Source of the DNA: Tolumonas sp008015085
GTDB lineage: Bacteria > Pseudomonadota > Gammaproteobacteria > Enterobacterales > Aeromonadaceae
DNA length: 64,000 nt
Direction of reading: 5' to 3'
Assembly (NCBI GenBank): GCA_029265125.1
Contig: JAJUJX010000016.1
Location: 1-64,000 of the forward strand
How positions within the stretch are numbered: position 1 is the first letter of the stretch; each line of letters begins with the position of its first letter. Positions 54,653 through 63,200 of this stretch are shown piece after piece. The notes under the pieces were generated by a model, which saw only the letters and a list, made by a program, of their open reading frames with translations, searched no databases and had not been told where the DNA came from. The translations under genes and the position numbers were made by a program.

Positions 54653-56185
54653 ATGCAGATTGGTATACCGAGAGAAAGCCTTGCCGGTGAGACACGGGTT
54701 GCAGCAACCCCGAACACCGTCGAGCAACTAAAAAAACTCGGCTTCGACGTGATTGTCGAGTCTGGCGCTGGCGCTCTGGCCAGTTTTGATGATGCCGTTT
54801 ATGTGGCTGCTGGTGCGTCTGTCGCCAAAGCCGCTGATATCTGGCAATCCGATATCATTTACAAGGTCAACGCCCCGTCTGATGCCGAAATAGCGCAAAT
54901 CAAAGAAGGCGCTACCTTAGTCAGTTTCCTGTGGCCGGCTCAAAACCCTGAGCTGGTGGCTAAACTGTCAACTAAAAAAATCAATGTGCTGGCGATGGAC
55001 ATGGTGCCGCGTATCTCTCGTGCCCAGTCGATGGATGCGCTCTCTTCCATGGCCAACATCGGCGGTTACCGTGCGGTAGTAGAAGCGGCACATGCGTTTG
55101 GTCGTTTCTTCACTGGTCAAATCACGGCTGCAGGTAAAGTGCCTCCGGCTAAAGTGCTGGTGATTGGTGCCGGTGTGGCCGGTCTGGCGGCGATTGGTGC
55201 TGCTCGCTCCCTCGGCGCGATTGTGCGTGCGTTTGATACCCGTCTGGAAGTGGCTGAACAAATCGAATCCATGGGTGGCGAGTTCCTCAAACTCGACTTC
55301 GGCGGTGAAGATGGTTCATCTTCTGACGGTTACGCCAAAGTCATGTCCGATGAGTTCATCAAGGCTGAAATGGCACTGTTCGCAGAACAGGCCAAAGACG
55401 TCGATATCATCATCACCACTGCACTGATCCCGGGTAAGCCAGCACCGAAGCTCATCACCAAAGAGATGGTTGATTCGATGAAAGCCGGTTCGGTGATTGT
55501 CGATTTGGCCGCAGCGACCGGTGGTAACTGTGAATACACAGTTCCGGGTGAGTTGTCTGTGACTGACTCCGGTGTGAAAGTGATTGGTTACACCGATTTG
55601 CCAGGTCGTCTGCCAACCCAGTCTTCTCAGCTGTACGCGACTAACCTCGTAAACCTGACCAAGCTGTGGTGCAAAGAGAAAGACGGCAACATCAACCTCG
55701 ACTTTGAGGATGTGGTGTTGCGTAACATGACCGTGGTGCATCAGGGCGAAGTGACGTTCCCGCCTCCGGCCATCAGTGTTTCCGCTGCGCCGAAGCAGGA
55801 AGCTGCGAAACCGGCTGCTGCAAAAGTCGAAGAGAAGAAACCGTGCAAGTCGAAAAAATGGCTGGGTGTCGTTGGTCTGGGATTGTTCGGCTGGGCCGGT
55901 CATGTCGCACCCCCTGAGTTCCTGTCGCACTTCACCGTGTTCGTACTGGCCTGTGTGGTCGGTTACTACGTGGTGTGGAACGTAACTCACTCACTGCATA
56001 CCCCGCTGATGTCAGTAACGAATGCGATTTCCGGCATCATCGTTGTGGGTGCGCTGCTGCAGATTGGCAGTGGCTCAGGGCTTGTGGCCGCACTGGCGTT
56101 TATCGCGGTACTGATTGCCACCATCAACATCGTCGGTGGTTTCACCGTGACTCAGCGTATGCTGAAGATGTTCCGTAAAGGTTAA
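54653..56185 (+). CDS. pntA: NAD(P) transhydrogenase alpha subunit PntA
   Basis: A 510-residue subunit, as in E. coli. Residues 1-380 form the NAD(H)-binding domain I (GVAGLAAIGAARSLGAIVRA), then a linker and about 4 TM helices (domain II; SALHT-like VTHSLHTPLMSVTNAISG). With PntB it couples proton flow to NADPH formation. Highly expressed-type codon use. It is 11 bases before pntB. Confidence 0.97.
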   Translation: MQIGIPRESLAGETRVAATPNTVEQLKKLGFDVIVESGAGALASFDDAVYVAAGASVAKAADIWQSDIIYKVNAPSDAEIAQIKEGATLVSFLWPAQNPELVAKLSTKKINVLAMDMVPRISRAQSMDALSSMANIGGYRAVVEAAHAFGRFFTGQITAAGKVPPAKVLVIGAGVAGLAAIGAARSLGAIVRAFDTRLEVAEQIESMGGEFLKLDFGGEDGSSSDGYAKVMSDEFIKAEMALFAEQAKDVDIIITTALIPGKPAPKLITKEMVDSMKAGSVIVDLAAATGGNCEYTVPGELSVTDSGVKVIGYTDLPGRLPTQSSQLYATNLVNLTKLWCKEKDGNINLDFEDVVLRNMTVVHQGEVTFPPPAISVSAAPKQEAAKPAAAKVEEKKPCKSKKWLGVVGLGLFGWAGHVAPPEFLSHFTVFVLACVVGYYVVWNVTHSLHTPLMSVTNAISGIIVVGALLQIGSGSGLVAALAFIAVLIATINIVGGFTVTQRMLKMFRKG

Positions 56186-56196
56186 GGGGAGCTGAC

Positions 56197-57693
56197 ATGT
56201 CTCAAGGTTTAGTTACTGCGTCCTACATTGTGGCAGCAGTTCTGTTTATTGCCAGTCTCGCCGGGTTATCAAAACAGGAAACCGCCAAATACGGTAACCT
56301 GTTTGGTATGATTGGGATGGCAATTGCACTGATTGCAACCATCGCCAGCCCAAGCGTGCATGGTGTGATATTTATTCTGGTGGCTATGGTCATCGGTGGT
56401 GCAATTGGCGCTCGTTTGGCACTGAAAGTTGAAATGACTCAGATGCCAGAGCTGGTTGCGATCCTGCACAGCTTCGTGGGTTTAGCTGCAGTGCTGGTAG
56501 GCTATAACAGCTTCATCGAACTGCTGCCAGCGGATGCCGCACAGCAACTGGTGTTGCCACTGAATGGCTCGCCAGAAGAAATTATGGCGGCAGCTCAGGC
56601 AGCCATTAATCAGCTGGCACAACAAACAGCCAATGGCCACGGCCATCTGACTGGTGCAATGCTGAATATCCACCTGACTGAAATCTTCTTAGGTGTCTTC
56701 ATCGGTGCGGTGACCTTCACTGGTTCGATTGTGGCATTCGGTAAACTGCGCGGCACCATCAGCTCAAAACCGCTGAATATTCCACACAAACACAAGCTGA
56801 ATCTGCTGGCCGCGGTGGTTTCTTTTGCACTGATGTTGTATTTCATCAATGTGAACGGCTCCACCTTCGCTATCATCCTGATGACCCTGATTGCCTTTGC
56901 TTTTGGCTGGCACTTAGTGGCTTCTATCGGTGGTGCAGACATGCCAGTGGTCGTGTCGATGCTGAACTCCTACTCCGGTTGGGCAGCCGCGGCTGCGGGC
57001 TTCATGCTGTCTAATGACCTGCTGATTGTTACTGGTGCGCTGGTTGGCTCTTCAGGTGCGATCCTGTCTTACATCATGTGTAAGGCGATGAACCGCTCAT
57101 TCATCTCCGTAATCGCGGGTGGTTTCGGTACTGACGGCACGTCTTCCTCCTCTTCTTCCGAAGAAGTAGGCGAATACCGTGAAATGTCACCGGAAGATGT
57201 AGCAGACCTGTTGAAGAACTCCAGCTCCGTTATCATCACCCCAGGCTACGGCATGGCAGTGGCACAGGCGCAATACCCTGTTGCGGATATCACCCAGAAA
57301 CTGCGTGATAAAGGTATCAACGTGCGCTTTGGTATCCATCCTGTCGCCGGTCGTCTGCCAGGTCACATGAACGTACTGTTAGCGGAAGCGAAAGTGCCGT
57401 ATGACATCGTGCTGGAAATGGACGAAATCAACGAAGACTTCAGTGAAACTGATACCGTACTGGTTATTGGTGCCAACGACACCGTAAACCCGGCGGCAAT
57501 GGAAGATCCGGGCAGCCCGATTGCGGGTATGCCGGTACTGGAAGTGTGGAAAGCGCAGAACGTGGTAGTGTTCAAACGCTCCATGAACACCGGTTATGCT
57601 GGTGTACAGAATCCATTGTTCTTCAAAGAGAACTCACACATGTGCTTCGGCGATGCGAAAGCGACCGTGGAAGCCATTCTGAAAGCCCTGTAA
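56197..57693 (+). CDS. pntB: NAD(P) transhydrogenase beta subunit PntB with a loop insertion
   Basis: A 498-residue subunit with the beta TM domain and C-terminal NADP(H)-binding domain III (ITPGYGMAVAQAQYPVAD; GIHPVAGRLPGHMNVLL; VIGANDTVNPAA). E. coli PntB has 462. The excess is a segment at about residues 111-148 (LPADAAQQLVLPLNGSPEE onward, ending in NGHGHLTG), between two TM helices. Stop is followed by a terminator. Confidence 0.96.
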   Translation: MSQGLVTASYIVAAVLFIASLAGLSKQETAKYGNLFGMIGMAIALIATIASPSVHGVIFILVAMVIGGAIGARLALKVEMTQMPELVAILHSFVGLAAVLVGYNSFIELLPADAAQQLVLPLNGSPEEIMAAAQAAINQLAQQTANGHGHLTGAMLNIHLTEIFLGVFIGAVTFTGSIVAFGKLRGTISSKPLNIPHKHKLNLLAAVVSFALMLYFINVNGSTFAIILMTLIAFAFGWHLVASIGGADMPVVVSMLNSYSGWAAAAAGFMLSNDLLIVTGALVGSSGAILSYIMCKAMNRSFISVIAGGFGTDGTSSSSSSEEVGEYREMSPEDVADLLKNSSSVIITPGYGMAVAQAQYPVADITQKLRDKGINVRFGIHPVAGRLPGHMNVLLAEAKVPYDIVLEMDEINEDFSETDTVLVIGANDTVNPAAMEDPGSPIAGMPVLEVWKAQNVVVFKRSMNTGYAGVQNPLFFKENSHMCFGDAKATVEAILKAL

Positions 57694-57717
57694 TTTTACA
57701 GATTGCCTGATGAATAT

Positions 57718-57744
57718 AAGGGAGACTACGGTCTCCCTTTTTAT
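57718..57744 (+). terminator. Terminator after pntAB
   Basis: Stem AAGGGAGAC / GTCTCCCTT with TACG loop and T-tract (57718-57726 with 57731-57739). Confidence 0.92.
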
Positions 57745-57810
57745 TTCTGTCATTTGTCTCTCAAGCACATCAGAAATCTGTCGATATAGTGAATGCAGGG
57801 GGAGTCTATG

Positions 57811-58782
57811 ATGCGTAGTATTATTTTGGTTTTATGTGCGTTGATCGCCAGCACAGGCAGCTATGCTGCTGAAGAAACACCAGCGGCACCTGCGAATGCA
57901 ACGGCGGGTACGGCGGCTGATCCTGATTACATTCCTCCGAGTACCGCCATTTTCAGTGGTATCGATTCACCGCCTGTCGCTCCGCCACAGCAGGAATCAT
58001 CCGGCCAACGTTTTTCTCAATCTGTAAATAAAGCGCTGAATATTGCGCCGAAAGATGATCAGAGTGGAGGAGTCTCTTCCGGCCCAAAACCCCTTGAGGT
58101 TGCGCCCCTGTCTGTACCTCCTTCTCCAGATAAGACAGAAGGCAGTAGCCAAGGTAGTGCTCCACAAAAAGAGAACATTCCAGAGGAATTATTATCTACT
58201 GTGAATGTACAGAGCGAGAGCGATCTGCCGGTTATCGAGATTTACTCTCAGGAAGAACTAATTGGATTGATCAGTGCAAACAAGCATTTGGAGCGTGTTG
58301 AAAAAATTGATGAATGCCAGTTAGTCACCGATATTGAAGCCAGAGCTAAAGTCGTGATGTTACCCGCGTACCAGTATTTATGGGGAGATATGCAGCGGAC
58401 CGGGACTTGCACGGCATTGAATGTTGAATCTGGCATCGAATATTTGTGGAAAGCCGCTCAACAGGGTATGCCTGCCGCGCTGGAACAATTAGCGGGCTAT
58501 TATTCCAAAGGTCGTTATGTCCAAAAAGATCCGCAGAAAGCTGCGATTCTGATGCATGAAGCCGCTGCTCAGGGATATCTGAAAGCCCAAATTGCCTGGG
58601 TCGATATGCTGGTTAAGGGGCAGGGGAGCCCGCTTGATTATGAAGAAGCATATAGCTGGCTACACCATTCTGTGATTGCAGATGAAAAACAACATAAACA
58701 AGCCTCATATTTGCTGGCCCGGCTTGCCGGTAAAATGCCACCACAGATTGTCAGGCGGGCTAAGGTTTATCGTTGGCAGTAA
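57811..58782 (+). CDS. motX: MotX-like sodium-driven flagellar motor protein with a long N-terminal extension
   Basis: A 323-residue exported protein. Signal peptide about 1-20 (SYA/A); Pro/Ser/Gln-rich low-complexity region about 25-140; then the MotX domain: EELIGLISANKHLERVEK, DECQLVTDIEARAKVVMLPA, YQYLWGDMQRTGTC, QQGMPAALEQLAGYYSKGRY, GSPLDYEEAYSWLHHSV, and IVRRAK near the end. Sel1-like repeats lie in the domain. MotX with MotY forms the T-ring of sodium motors (Vibrio, Aeromonas). Vibrio MotX is about 211 residues, so the extension is unusual. ATG 57811 follows GGGGGAG; 57808 is also possible. No other flagellar gene is nearby, as in related genera. Confidence 0.85.
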   Translation: MRSIILVLCALIASTGSYAAEETPAAPANATAGTAADPDYIPPSTAIFSGIDSPPVAPPQQESSGQRFSQSVNKALNIAPKDDQSGGVSSGPKPLEVAPLSVPPSPDKTEGSSQGSAPQKENIPEELLSTVNVQSESDLPVIEIYSQEELIGLISANKHLERVEKIDECQLVTDIEARAKVVMLPAYQYLWGDMQRTGTCTALNVESGIEYLWKAAQQGMPAALEQLAGYYSKGRYVQKDPQKAAILMHEAAAQGYLKAQIAWVDMLVKGQGSPLDYEEAYSWLHHSVIADEKQHKQASYLLARLAGKMPPQIVRRAKVYRWQ

Positions 58783-58784
58783 GG

Positions 58785-59570
58785 TTAATACAACTGCTGC
58801 AGCAAGCGGCTGCCAAAATAAGCAAGCGCCAGTAATACATTACCTGTCAGCGTCATAACAACCAGCCGTTGCCCCCGCCAGCCTCTCCGGTAATGTCCCC
58901 ACAGTAAGGTGGCATATAAGCACCAGGCGATCACTGATAGCCCGGCTTTATCCAGATTACCGGGAGCCAGCATATTATCGAGAAAAATGAAGCCGGAGCT
59001 AATCGACAACGTCAGTAAAACGCCACCGGTTTGCAGTAAACGGACTAATTGTTTTTCTATGCTAAGCAGCGGAGGAACATTCTGTAAATGAAGTTTCCGG
59101 CGCTGTTTTAGCTGGTAGTTCAGATACAGTTGCAGCAATGCAAACAGACTGGCAATGCTCATCATGGCATAAGACAACAGCGCCAAAGCAATATGCAGAA
59201 CCAGCCCGGGACGGCTGTTCAGGTTGGTCAGGTAGGCGGACGGCATGAACATACTGCTGAAAAGTAAGACCAGCGAAAAAACATAAGCAAAAGGCAGCAG
59301 GATCCAGCTGTTCTGCCGCTGACAGATTGACGTTAACAGCAGATTGATCAGCAGAGCGATCATCGATGCAACGTTCAGTACACTCATATTCTGTGCTGAT
59401 TGCGCCTGCATGATGGCCATACCAAGCGTAGCCAGATGGCAGGCCATGGCTAACCAAGCCATGCTCAGCGCCGGCTTAGGCGTGAAGGTCTGTGCACTGA
59501 AAAAACGCCGGAGTACCAGACCGGTTGCCAGCAGATAAAAAAGAACACCCAGCGATGCTATTATCAGCAT
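58785..59570 (-). CDS. ypjD: YpjD, cytochrome c assembly-like inner-membrane protein
   Basis: A 261-residue protein with about 8 TM helices, member of the CcmC/HemX-like YpjD family. The divergent ypjD/ffh arrangement is standard. Function is uncertain; the family fold suggests haem handling, but no CxxCH or WWD motif was identified. It begins 190 bases from ffh and ends 2 bases after the motX stop, convergent. Confidence 0.88.
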   Translation of the reverse strand: MLIIASLGVLFYLLATGLVLRRFFSAQTFTPKPALSMAWLAMACHLATLGMAIMQAQSAQNMSVLNVASMIALLINLLLTSICQRQNSWILLPFAYVFSLVLLFSSMFMPSAYLTNLNSRPGLVLHIALALLSYAMMSIASLFALLQLYLNYQLKQRRKLHLQNVPPLLSIEKQLVRLLQTGGVLLTLSISSGFIFLDNMLAPGNLDKAGLSVIAWCLYATLLWGHYRRGWRGQRLVVMTLTGNVLLALAYFGSRLLQQLY

Positions 59571-59720
59571 AAATTTTCAGAGCCATCATGAATAAATAAG
59601 ATAGCAGTATAACTTTCTCCGAGTTCTACAGCCAGATGTGCGCATGTAACGAGAATTATTTGCGAAATTGTTTTATCTGGTTCTGTTCATCCCTTTCTTT
59701 AGTATCTGCAGTGAGTTGGC

Positions 59721-59726
59721 TATAAT
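59721..59726 (+). promoter_or_regulatory. Probable -10 element of ffh
   Basis: Perfect TATAAT at 59721-59726, 35 bases before the ffh ATG. The -35 (TTTAGT) at 17-base spacing is weak. Confidence 0.45.
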
Positions 59727-59761
59727 CGGCAACAATTTGGCCTTAATCTGCGGATCCAGTC

Positions 59762-61135
59762 ATGTTTGAAAATTTAACCGAGCGTCTATCTGCCACGTTG
59801 CGTAACATCAGTGGCCGTGGCCGTCTGACCGACGACAATATTAAAGATACGCTGCGCGAAGTGCGCATGGCATTGCTGGAAGCCGACGTTGCGTTGCCAG
59901 TAGTTAAAGATTTTGTTAACCGGGTAAAAGAGCGTGCGGTTGGTCAGGAAGTCAGTAAAAGTCTGAGTCCTGGGCAGGCATTCATTAAAATCGTCCATGG
60001 TGAACTTGTCTCTGTCATGGGGGAAGCGAATCAGGATCTGGATCTGGCAACACAACCTCCTGCTATCCTCCTGATGGCCGGTTTGCAAGGTGCGGGTAAA
60101 ACCACGTCCGTTGCCAAACTGGCTAAATACCTGACTGAGCGCCAGAAGAAAAAAGTACTGGTAGTTTCTGCCGACGTTTACCGTCCGGCCGCTATTAAAC
60201 AGCTGGAAACGCTGGCGAATGATATCGGTGTTGAATTCTTCCCAAGCTCAACCAGCCAGACGCCTGCTGAAATTGCGGCAGCAGCGGTAGACAGTGCCCG
60301 TAAACGCTATTTTGATGTACTGATTGTCGACACTGCTGGTCGTCTGCATGTTGACAGTGAGATGATGGAAGAGATCCAGCAGTTGCACAGACAGCTGAAT
60401 CCAATCGAAACACTGTTCGTGGTAGACGCCATGACAGGTCAGGATGCGGCTAATACAGCAAAAGCCTTCAGCGAAGCACTGCCATTAACCGGTGTGATCC
60501 TGACCAAAGCCGATGGTGATGCCCGCGGTGGTGCTGCGTTGTCTGTTCGTCATATCACCGGTAAGCCAATCAAGTTTATCGGTATGGGTGAAAAAACCGA
60601 TGCGCTGGAACCATTCCATCCGGATCGAATTGCCTCCCGTATCTTGGGGATGGGCGATGTGCTCTCTCTGATCGAAGAGATGGAGCGCAACGTCGATAAA
60701 GAAAAAGCGACAAAACTGGCGCAGAAAGTTCAGAAAGGTAAAGGTTTCGATCTGGAGGATTTTCGCGAACAGCTGGTGCAGATGCGTAACATGGGCGGCA
60801 TGATGAGTATGCTGGACAAACTGCCGGGTGTCGCTGGTTTGCCGGAGAACGTCAAAGGCCAGCTGGATGACAAGCTGACTGTGCGCATGGAGGCGATTAT
60901 CAACTCTATGACTCCTGCAGAACGCCGCAACCCGGACATAATCAAAGGTTCCCGCAAAAAACGTATTGCATCCGGCTCAGGTACTGAAATTCAGGATGTG
61001 AACCGCATGCTGAAGCAATTTGATCAGATGCAAAAAATGATGAAGAAAATGGCAGGCAAAGGCGGCTTGCGTAAGATGATGAGTGGAATGAAAAACATGT
61101 TACCGCCGGGCGGATTTGGCCGGGGCGGCTTCTAA
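59762..61135 (+). CDS. ffh: Signal recognition particle GTPase Ffh
   Basis: A 457-residue SRP54 homologue. N domain, G domain with GLQGAGKTTSVAKLA and DTAGRLHVD, TKADGDARGG, then the Met-rich M domain (MRNMGGMMSMLDKLPG; MMKKMAGKGGLRKMMSGMKN) that binds 4.5S RNA and signal peptides. Delivers membrane proteins to FtsY. Divergent from ypjD. Confidence 0.98.
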   Translation: MFENLTERLSATLRNISGRGRLTDDNIKDTLREVRMALLEADVALPVVKDFVNRVKERAVGQEVSKSLSPGQAFIKIVHGELVSVMGEANQDLDLATQPPAILLMAGLQGAGKTTSVAKLAKYLTERQKKKVLVVSADVYRPAAIKQLETLANDIGVEFFPSSTSQTPAEIAAAAVDSARKRYFDVLIVDTAGRLHVDSEMMEEIQQLHRQLNPIETLFVVDAMTGQDAANTAKAFSEALPLTGVILTKADGDARGGAALSVRHITGKPIKFIGMGEKTDALEPFHPDRIASRILGMGDVLSLIEEMERNVDKEKATKLAQKVQKGKGFDLEDFREQLVQMRNMGGMMSMLDKLPGVAGLPENVKGQLDDKLTVRMEAIINSMTPAERRNPDIIKGSRKKRIASGSGTEIQDVNRMLKQFDQMQKMMKKMAGKGGLRKMMSGMKNMLPPGGFGRGGF

Positions 61136-61141
61136 CCAGAT

Positions 61142-61171
61142 AGCGGCACATCATGTGCCGCTTTGTTTTTA
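61142..61171 (+). terminator. Terminator after ffh
   Basis: Stem AGCGGCACA / TGTGCCGCT with a TCA loop, followed by TTGTTTTT. Confidence 0.92.
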
Positions 61172-61194
61172 TGAGATTCAACAGGATTGTCCCC

Positions 61195-62235
61195 ATGCAA
61201 CCAGTCATGCCTTTTCCTTTAAAATCAGTTAATACCTTCGGTCTGAATGCTACTGCCAGGATAGGGATCACTCTGACCGATGAACAGGAACTGAATTCAT
61301 TACGCCAGAATTCATGGTGGAGTGAATCATTACCACGCCTGATCATTGGCGAAGGGAGCAATATTCTCTTTACGAACGATTTTGACGGGCTGGTGATCGT
61401 CAATCGTCTGAAAGGTATTACGGTTAAGGAAACGGATGATGCCTGGTTACTGCATGTGGCTGCCGGCGAAAACTGGCATCAGCTTATTGCATGGACTCTG
61501 CAGCAGCAAATGCCGGGCATGGAAAATCTCGCGCTCATTCCTGGAACCGTAGGGGCGGCGCCTGTGCAGAATATCGGTGCCTACGGCGTCGAGTTTTGTC
61601 AGTTCTGCGATTATGTTGATATGTGGCATTTTGCTGATGGTCACAGAGAGCGTTTTTCTGCCGCCCAGTGCCGGTTTGGTTATCGTGATAGCATCTTCAA
61701 GCATGACCTACACGATAAGGTAGTCATTACTGCTGTTGGTTTACGAATTCCAAAAAACTGGCAGCCAGTTACCGAATACGGGCCGTTAAAAGCATTGGGT
61801 ACAGGTGCTTTAGCAGCGCAAATATTCAATACCGTCTGTGAATTACGCCAAAGCAAACTACCGGATCCGGTGAAGCTTGGTAATGCTGGTAGTTTCTTCA
61901 AAAATCCGCTGGTAACAGGCGCTGTGGCTGCAACACTGAAAGCGAAATATCCGGCCATACCATGCTTTGATGCCGGAGAGGGGTATTACAAACTTGCTGC
62001 CGGGTGGCTGATTGATCAGGCTGGTCTGAAAGGCTTCCAACTGGGGAACGCCGGAGTCCATAAAGAACAGGCATTAGTATTAGTCAATTTAGGTAATGCT
62101 TCAGCGCAGGATATTCTCGCACTGGCTAAATATGTTGGGAGTGAAGTGAATCGTCAGTTTTCAGTCCAGCTGGAACCTGAAGTTCGATTCATCGGCAAGT
62201 CAGGCGAAATTGATAGTTTACGGGCTATTTTATGA
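61195..62235 (+). CDS. murB: UDP-N-acetylenolpyruvoylglucosamine reductase MurB
   Basis: A 346-residue FAD enzyme that reduces enolpyruvyl-UDP-GlcNAc to UDP-MurNAc. FAD-binding GEGSNILF, IPGTVGAAPVQNIGAYG; active-site Ser in GNAGSFFKNP; C-terminal Glu in EPEVRFIG. ATG 61195 has AGGA 8 bases upstream; the longer frame (61153) overlaps the ffh terminator. It overlaps birA by four bases (ATGA). Confidence 0.97.
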   Translation: MQPVMPFPLKSVNTFGLNATARIGITLTDEQELNSLRQNSWWSESLPRLIIGEGSNILFTNDFDGLVIVNRLKGITVKETDDAWLLHVAAGENWHQLIAWTLQQQMPGMENLALIPGTVGAAPVQNIGAYGVEFCQFCDYVDMWHFADGHRERFSAAQCRFGYRDSIFKHDLHDKVVITAVGLRIPKNWQPVTEYGPLKALGTGALAAQIFNTVCELRQSKLPDPVKLGNAGSFFKNPLVTGAVAATLKAKYPAIPCFDAGEGYYKLAAGWLIDQAGLKGFQLGNAGVHKEQALVLVNLGNASAQDILALAKYVGSEVNRQFSVQLEPEVRFIGKSGEIDSLRAIL

Positions 62236-63197
62236 AGCAGCTAAATGGTCGCCAGCAGGCGTTGCTGAATATACTGGCTGACGGTTCATTTCATTCTGGC
62301 GAGCAGATTGGCGCTGAACTCGGTATTTCACGGGCAGCCATCAGTCAGCAAGTCAAAAATCTACGACAACTGGGCGTGCAAATATACAGCATAACCGGCA
62401 AAGGCTACCGCTTAGAGATCCCGCTACAATTACTGGATGCCGGGTTTCTTCGCCACCACCTGCATGGCGCACCAGTGCACACCTGCGCAGTCATAGGTTC
62501 CACCAATCAATACATGATGCAGCAGCTGGATCGTTGGCAAAAAGGGGAATGCCTACTGGCAGAAATGCAGACGTCAGGGCGAGGACGACGGGGGCGGCAA
62601 TGGCACTCACCGTTTGGCGGTCAGTTCATCATGAGTATGTACTGGCGACTGGATGATGGTCCCCATGCTGCGATGGGCCTGAGCCTGGCGATAGGTGTGG
62701 CTATTGTGCAGGCATTGGAGGCCGCAGGATACAATCGCTTATCACTGAAGTGGCCAAACGATATCTATATGTCTGGGCGTAAACTGGCGGGAATACTGGT
62801 TGAGATGTCAGCGGCCGTCGGAGGGCTTTGTCATCTGGTCATTGGTGTAGGGATCAACCTGAATTTACCGGATGATATCATTGCGCTGCTGGACCAACCC
62901 TGTGCTCACCTTTCAGAGCAAAATTTAGTTACGGATCGCAATCGACTCAGTACAACGATCATTCGTTTTCTGCGTGAAAATCTAGCGCTGTTTGAGACAA
63001 AAGGACTCACTGCATTTCTGTCGGAATGGAATCGACTAGATATGTTTATGGATAAACCAGTTAAAGTGTTGCAGGGGGAACAAGTTATTCACGGTATCTA
63101 TCGGGGTATTGATGGCCAGGGGAATATGTTACTGCTGGATGACGAGGGTCTTCGTAAATTTGTCGGCGGCGAAATATCTTTGCGCGCCGACAACTAA
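62232..63197 (+). CDS. birA: Biotin ligase / biotin operon repressor BirA
   Basis: A 321-residue bifunctional protein. N-terminal winged helix (GEQIGAELGISRAAISQQV) binds the biotin operator; central ligase core with biotin loop GRGRRGRQWHSPFG, KWPNDIY and LAGILVE; C-terminal SH3-like domain. It is translationally coupled to murB, as in E. coli. Confidence 0.97.
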   Translation: MKQLNGRQQALLNILADGSFHSGEQIGAELGISRAAISQQVKNLRQLGVQIYSITGKGYRLEIPLQLLDAGFLRHHLHGAPVHTCAVIGSTNQYMMQQLDRWQKGECLLAEMQTSGRGRRGRQWHSPFGGQFIMSMYWRLDDGPHAAMGLSLAIGVAIVQALEAAGYNRLSLKWPNDIYMSGRKLAGILVEMSAAVGGLCHLVIGVGINLNLPDDIIALLDQPCAHLSEQNLVTDRNRLSTTIIRFLRENLALFETKGLTAFLSEWNRLDMFMDKPVKVLQGEQVIHGIYRGIDGQGNMLLLDDEGLRKFVGGEISLRADN

Positions 63198-63200
63198 CCG

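Noticed and set aside
54488..54727. 79-codon minus-strand frame across the pntA start
   Set aside because: It overlaps the pntA coding start and has no ribosome site or homology.
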